Part shown: piece after piece, positions 24,864 to 27,658 of the stretch
How the letters are laid out: every line of letters begins with the position of its first letter
How positions within the stretch are numbered: position 1 is the first letter of the stretch
Source of the DNA: an uncultured Lachnospiraceae bacterium
GTDB taxonomy: Bacteria > Bacillota > Clostridia > Lachnospirales > Lachnospiraceae
Direction of reading: 5' to 3'
Assembly (NCBI GenBank): GCA_910586015.1
Contig: CAJUGJ010000010.1
Span: forward strand, 1 to 27,658
DNA length: 27,658 nucleotides
The notes under the pieces: model-generated
The model's input: only the letters and a program-made list of their open reading frames with translations
Database searches by the model: none
What the model was told of the DNA's origin: nothing
Position numbers and translations under genes: made by a program

Positions 24864-24883
24864 AGGACAGAAAAATCTGTCCT
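24864..24883 (-). terminator. Rho-independent terminator of the toxin-antitoxin operon
   Basis: Minus-strand AGGACAGA (24883-24876) pairs perfectly with TCTGTCCT (24871-24864) around a four-base loop. GTTTTTTTAG follows. It lies 15 bases after the stop of the 24898-25317 gene. Confidence 0.85.
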
Positions 24884-24897
24884 ATCTACATTATATT

Positions 24898-25317
24898 TTA
24901 AACTTTTTTAATCATCGAATTGAGACTTATCAATTCATCTTCATTCAGTTTTATTTCTTCATTACCATCTTCATCTAACTCTTTCATTACTGTATCATAT
25001 AATTCTTGACATACATCTGGTCTTGTTACAGTTTTAAGTCCATTATCATATTGAACAGAATCTGTCACAAACAGTTTATCACAATCTATTCGAGTTGCTT
25101 TCTGAAACGGATTTCTTAAAATATCAGCTTCTTCATCTACAAAATGTTTAAGTATTTTACTTGTTAACATTTTTGGCTTTAATGTCTGGCACTTAACATA
25201 CTCATAAACATTATCCTTCACATTTTTACAAATATACATATGTGCACTAACTGCTAATTTATCACTTATATTAGGATATGGAATTTTCATACGAATTACA
25301 TCTTTTGGATTAATCAA
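24898..25317 (-). CDS. Probable PemK/MazF-like partner of the Panacea antitoxin
   Basis: This 139-residue protein begins MINPKDVIRMKIPYPNISDKLAVSAHMYICKNV, recalling the opening strands of PemK/MazF-type toxins ('GDv..v.fPy.d.s..k.RPalVl'). The motifs are loose, and the usual catalytic Arg/Thr/Ser pattern is not obvious. The C-terminus is acidic (ELDEDGNEEIKLNEDELISLN), perhaps a contact with its partner. It overlaps the upstream gene by eight bases and shares a terminator, so the two are made together. The order is antitoxin then toxin. Toxin identity is inferred mainly from the partner and the N-terminal strands. Confidence 0.5.
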   Translation of the reverse strand: MINPKDVIRMKIPYPNISDKLAVSAHMYICKNVKDNVYEYVKCQTLKPKMLTSKILKHFVDEEADILRNPFQKATRIDCDKLFVTDSVQYDNGLKTVTRPDVCQELYDTVMKELDEDGNEEIKLNEDELISLNSMIKKV

Positions 25318-25969
25318 TTATCAACCGCCCTTCCTCATCTATTTCTACATATATGGGATTAAACAGTTGATCATTTTCTGCTAGACTAGAAAGCGTATCG
25401 AAGTGTTGTTCTGTTAATTTTGGTCTATCATTTTTGTTAAAAATAAAGTAATGACTATCTATGTGTACTACTGAAGAGTTTTCAATTAACTCAATGGGAT
25501 ACATCTTATCAAGTGTATCAATGATCTTAGTATCATTTTCATTAAAATCATTTTCATCTAAATCCACCTGATGTTCTCCTTCTAAGATTCTTTTTTCTTT
25601 ACATTTCCATAAATTCATTGAGTGTGTCAGTTCTGACAATTCATTCTCAGATAAAGTTTGTACAATAAAGGCAGATTTTCTTGCTCTATCTTCATTAATA
25701 ATTTCTTGTCCCTTAGAACTATAACTTTCGTCTACTACCTTATCAAAGGTTACTCTCTCTTTTGTATAATCTCCCCAAACTTGACTGAATACAGGACCTT
25801 TTTTATATCCTTTTAAGTATTCGAAATCAGGCTTTTCTCCATACGCTTTCGAAAAACATTCATATAACAGTAGAAACTTTTGAAGTTTAAGAGCAGTATC
25901 ATATTCTGTTTTACTATTTTTACGTAACCATCCACTTAGACATCGTTTGCGTTCGTTTGAGTGAATCAT
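25310..25969 (-). CDS. Panacea (SocA/GepA-like, DUF4065-related) antitoxin
   Basis: The 219 residues contain a Panacea-type domain near residues 20-120. Its marks are EYDTALKLQKFLLLYECFSKAYGEKPDFEYLKGYKKGPVFSQVWGDY, the 'LKLQKLLYF...G.....F.a..yGPV...vy' pattern. Panacea domains neutralise many unrelated toxins encoded next to them. The C-terminal 100 residues are acidic and include LTEQHFDTLSSLAE, of unknown role. GAGGTGAT lies directly before ATG 25969. A perfect palindrome (26058-26074, AGATATAT-A-ATATATCT) lies about 90 bases upstream and could be an operator. Confidence 0.6.
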   Translation of the reverse strand: MIHSNERKRCLSGWLRKNSKTEYDTALKLQKFLLLYECFSKAYGEKPDFEYLKGYKKGPVFSQVWGDYTKERVTFDKVVDESYSSKGQEIINEDRARKSAFIVQTLSENELSELTHSMNLWKCKEKRILEGEHQVDLDENDFNENDTKIIDTLDKMYPIELIENSSVVHIDSHYFIFNKNDRPKLTEQHFDTLSSLAENDQLFNPIYVEIDEEGRLIID

Positions 25970-26385
25970 ATAATCACCTCTATTAAATTTATATCTTTGG
26001 CAACGAAAAACTATAAATAATTTCTTAAATATAATACCTAAATATAACTGTTATTTAAGATATATAATATATCTCTACTTATATTTTTATTATATCATAA
26101 AAATATGATTTTGTCATTATAAATCAATATTAGACAAAATATTAATTGGCTCTTTTTTAATATAGATCTGATTTTTATATTAAATAAGATATTAATAATT
26201 ATTTCTTATATTTCCAAAATATATCCATTACATATTGACTAATATTTTTATTATACATTAGATATATAGCTAAGGAAATCTACTTAAATAATAAATTTAT
26301 ATTTCTTGTCTAAACCAAAATTGTAGTATATTCCAAATCTATTTTCTATAAAATCATTCTTAGTAGTTCATTTCTTATTAAAGAT
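25970..26385. other. Gene-free, very AT-rich stretch
   Basis: About 415 bases separate the antitoxin start from the phosphoesterase terminator without any credible ORF. It contains the 17-bp palindrome at 26058-26074, a smaller dyad ATCATA-aaaa-TATGAT at 26094-26109, and many short A/T runs. It presumably holds the toxin-antitoxin promoter. No tRNA or known RNA motif was recognised. Confidence 0.5.
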
Positions 26386-26442
26386 AATCTAAAAAATCAG
26401 TCAAGGACAATATACTTTTATCTTTAACTGACTTTTTAGATT
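26386..26442 (-). terminator. Probable terminator after the phosphoesterase gene
   Basis: The arms at 26386-26404 and 26424-26442 form a 19-bp stem on the minus-strand RNA, with two G-U wobbles; on the plus strand the same positions are A/C mismatches, so the structure favours minus-strand RNA. The U-rich run lies in the descending arm. It starts 25 bases after the phosphoesterase stop. Confidence 0.6.
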
Positions 26443-26466
26443 TATCTCATCGCTTAAATTTACCTA

Positions 26467-27369
26467 TTATAATAAATATTTATAATAATCCGAAATTCGA
26501 ACTGGTTCTTCTAAATATTCTTTTCCTACATATAACGTTCGATCCGCTTTGGAGCGGATCGACCACTTAATTAAAGAAATATATCCATTGACAATCTCAA
26601 TTCCAGTAATACAGCTCGGATGTACACAGCTTCCATCATTAAAATAAAGGCTTTGTCCGGGTTTCTGAAAAGAAGGTCGATGTGTATGACCTGCAACTAG
26701 AATTTCTCCTCTGGATTTTGCATAAGCAGAAAGTTTCTTTTCCACCTTTTCCTTTTGTTTTCTTGGTCGGCCTGCTCCTGTTGGATCTAAAAAACCAATT
26801 AACTCCAATCCATGCCAAACATATCGTACTAAAAACCTCGCAAGTGGCCAAAGTGTATCATTTAATAAATCCCCTTGATGTCCATGCACCAAAAAAATTC
26901 TCTGTTTACTTCGAATATCTTCTAAAATTAATCCTTCATACATTTCGATTTTAGGAAAAAGCGGTAAATGGCATTGTTCACACTCATAATAATATTTCTC
27001 ACAATAATTTTTAGAAAAAGAGCTTCGTGCCTTTACGATATCATGATTTCCATATAACATATAAAAACGGTTTTCTCTATAAAAATTAGAAAGCATCCAA
27101 AATGTGTCACTGTGAACATCAATAATCGTTTCTATTTTTCTATTTTCCCAAAGTTCATCTCCATCTCCAAGTTCGATATAGGTATAACCATTTTGATAAT
27201 AATATTCTAGTGCACCAAAAAATAACGTTTGATTTGGAAGAAAATTATCCGCTGCATTACCTTGACCACGATGACAATCACTCATTAAAATAAATTTAGA
27301 ATTAAAATCATAGGGAATAATTTTTGCTTTCTTATAGACTTCATCTAATCTCTTTTTTACAGATGCCAT
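26467..27369 (-). CDS. Calcineurin-like metallophosphoesterase
   Basis: This 300-residue cytosolic protein has all five metal-binding motifs of the calcineurin-like superfamily: SDCHRG (DxH), GDGDELW (GDxxD-type), YGNHD, VHGHQGD and GHTHRP. They bind two metal ions for phosphoester cleavage. The substrate is unknown. The length and the VHGHQGD...WPLARFLVRYVW region recall UDP-2,3-diacylglucosamine hydrolase-like relatives in Gram-positives, which lack lipid A. AGAGGT lies nine bases before ATG. It follows the Cys-rich repeat gene by 12 bases, so both are probably cotranscribed, and it ends at a likely terminator. Confidence 0.9.
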   Translation of the reverse strand: MASVKKRLDEVYKKAKIIPYDFNSKFILMSDCHRGQGNAADNFLPNQTLFFGALEYYYQNGYTYIELGDGDELWENRKIETIIDVHSDTFWMLSNFYRENRFYMLYGNHDIVKARSSFSKNYCEKYYYECEQCHLPLFPKIEMYEGLILEDIRSKQRIFLVHGHQGDLLNDTLWPLARFLVRYVWHGLELIGFLDPTGAGRPRKQKEKVEKKLSAYAKSRGEILVAGHTHRPSFQKPGQSLYFNDGSCVHPSCITGIEIVNGYISLIKWSIRSKADRTLYVGKEYLEEPVRISDYYKYLL

Positions 27370-27381
27370 ACTTTTGACCTC

Positions 27382-27658
27382 TTAATATCTGTGATAATAA
27401 CGTTCTTCCTCTAAAGTCATAGTATCTTGAGAGTCATATTGTTCTTCTTCTTTTTTTTCCTCGTAGAAATTTTCTTCCTCACTAAATTGTTCCTCCATTG
27501 GTTCTATATCATCTGTATAATATCCATTTTCAGAATCCGAATACGTGTATGGATCAGACTCATACATACATGGAGTTGGTGAGCATACATACGAATTCGG
27601 TGAACATACACACGAATTTGGTGGGCATACACATGAATTTGGCGGACATACACATGAA
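27382..27658 (-). CDS. 3' part of a Cys-rich heptapeptide-repeat protein (runs off window)
   Basis: The frame is open to the window edge, so the start is missing. The visible part begins with four heptapeptides (SCVCPPN, SCVCPPN, SCVCSPN, SYVCSPT). It then has a very acidic, Tyr-rich tail (YESDPYTYSDSENGYYTDDIEPMEEQFSEEENFYEEKKEEEQYDSQDTMTLEEERYYHRY). An ATG at 27567 could start a 61-residue protein, but the coding repeats ahead of it favour the longer reading. No family was recognised. Paired CxC motifs suggest metal binding or cross-linking. The phosphoesterase gene follows 12 bases on. Confidence 0.6.
   Translation of the reverse strand, partial: SCVCPPNSCVCPPNSCVCSPNSYVCSPTPCMYESDPYTYSDSENGYYTDDIEPMEEQFSEEENFYEEKKEEEQYDSQDTMTLEEERYYHRY
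27574..27657 (-). repeat. Four tandem 21-bp coding repeats
   Basis: Four 21-base units (consensus around TGTGTATG-CCACCAAAT on the minus strand) encode CVCPPNS-type heptapeptides. Units differ at a few bases, mostly near the right-hand third. The array reaches the window edge and probably continues. Confidence 0.85.

Noticed and set aside
27574..27657. The 21-bp repeats as a CRISPR array
   Set aside because: Repeats are contiguous without spacers and encode heptapeptides in an open frame.

Overview
The window looks like low-GC, endospore-forming Firmicutes DNA, most likely a Clostridia/Lachnospiraceae-type genome. The reasons are an AT-rich sequence, strong AGGAGG-type ribosome binding sites with frequent TTG starts, and a clear SpoVT sporulation regulator at 3793-4338. 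No capsid, portal, terminase, integrase or lysis gene is present.

Most of the window (about 4494-23605, minus strand) is an extracellular contractile injection system (eCIS, Afp/PVC-like). In transcription order it holds: an AAA+ ATPase; a sigma-A-like promoter with a 5' leader; sheath; main tube; a T4 gp26-like hub assembly chaperone overlapped in the -1 frame by a DUF6760 protein; a second tube-like protein; a repeat-bearing unknown protein broken at a run of eight A; a truncated CIS tube/LysM adaptor; a truncated gpD (gp27-like) hub; a gp5-like spike; gp25; two baseplate-J proteins; a tail protein I; a 711-residue coiled-coil protein with a copper-amine-oxidase-N-like end; a DUF4255 tube cap; and a DUF4280 PAAR-like tip. 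No tail fibre or toxin is recognisable. The chaperone/DUF6760 overlap carries a full programmed -1 frameshift cassette (slippery heptamer plus 10-bp hairpin), which is the most striking signal here. Two lesions suggest this copy may be decaying or switched off: the A8 frameshift, and an apparent deletion that joins the front of the adaptor to the back of the hub.

The left flank (1-3790) holds a hairpin resembling an IS200/IS605-type end beside a gene remnant, then GrpB-like and GNAT genes. Next comes an iron-uptake operon, feoA-feoB, in which feoB stops about two-thirds through, exactly where the GNAT block begins. A DtxR/MntR-like regulator diverges from feoAB, and a shared bidirectional terminator separates it from spoVT.

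The right flank (23640-27658) holds a lipoprotein with a Thr/Pro/Glu-rich linker and an unusually structured leader, a Panacea-type antitoxin with a PemK/MazF-like partner, an AT-rich gene-free stretch, a calcineurin-like phosphoesterase, and the 3' end of a gene with tandem CVCPPNS heptapeptides that runs off the window.
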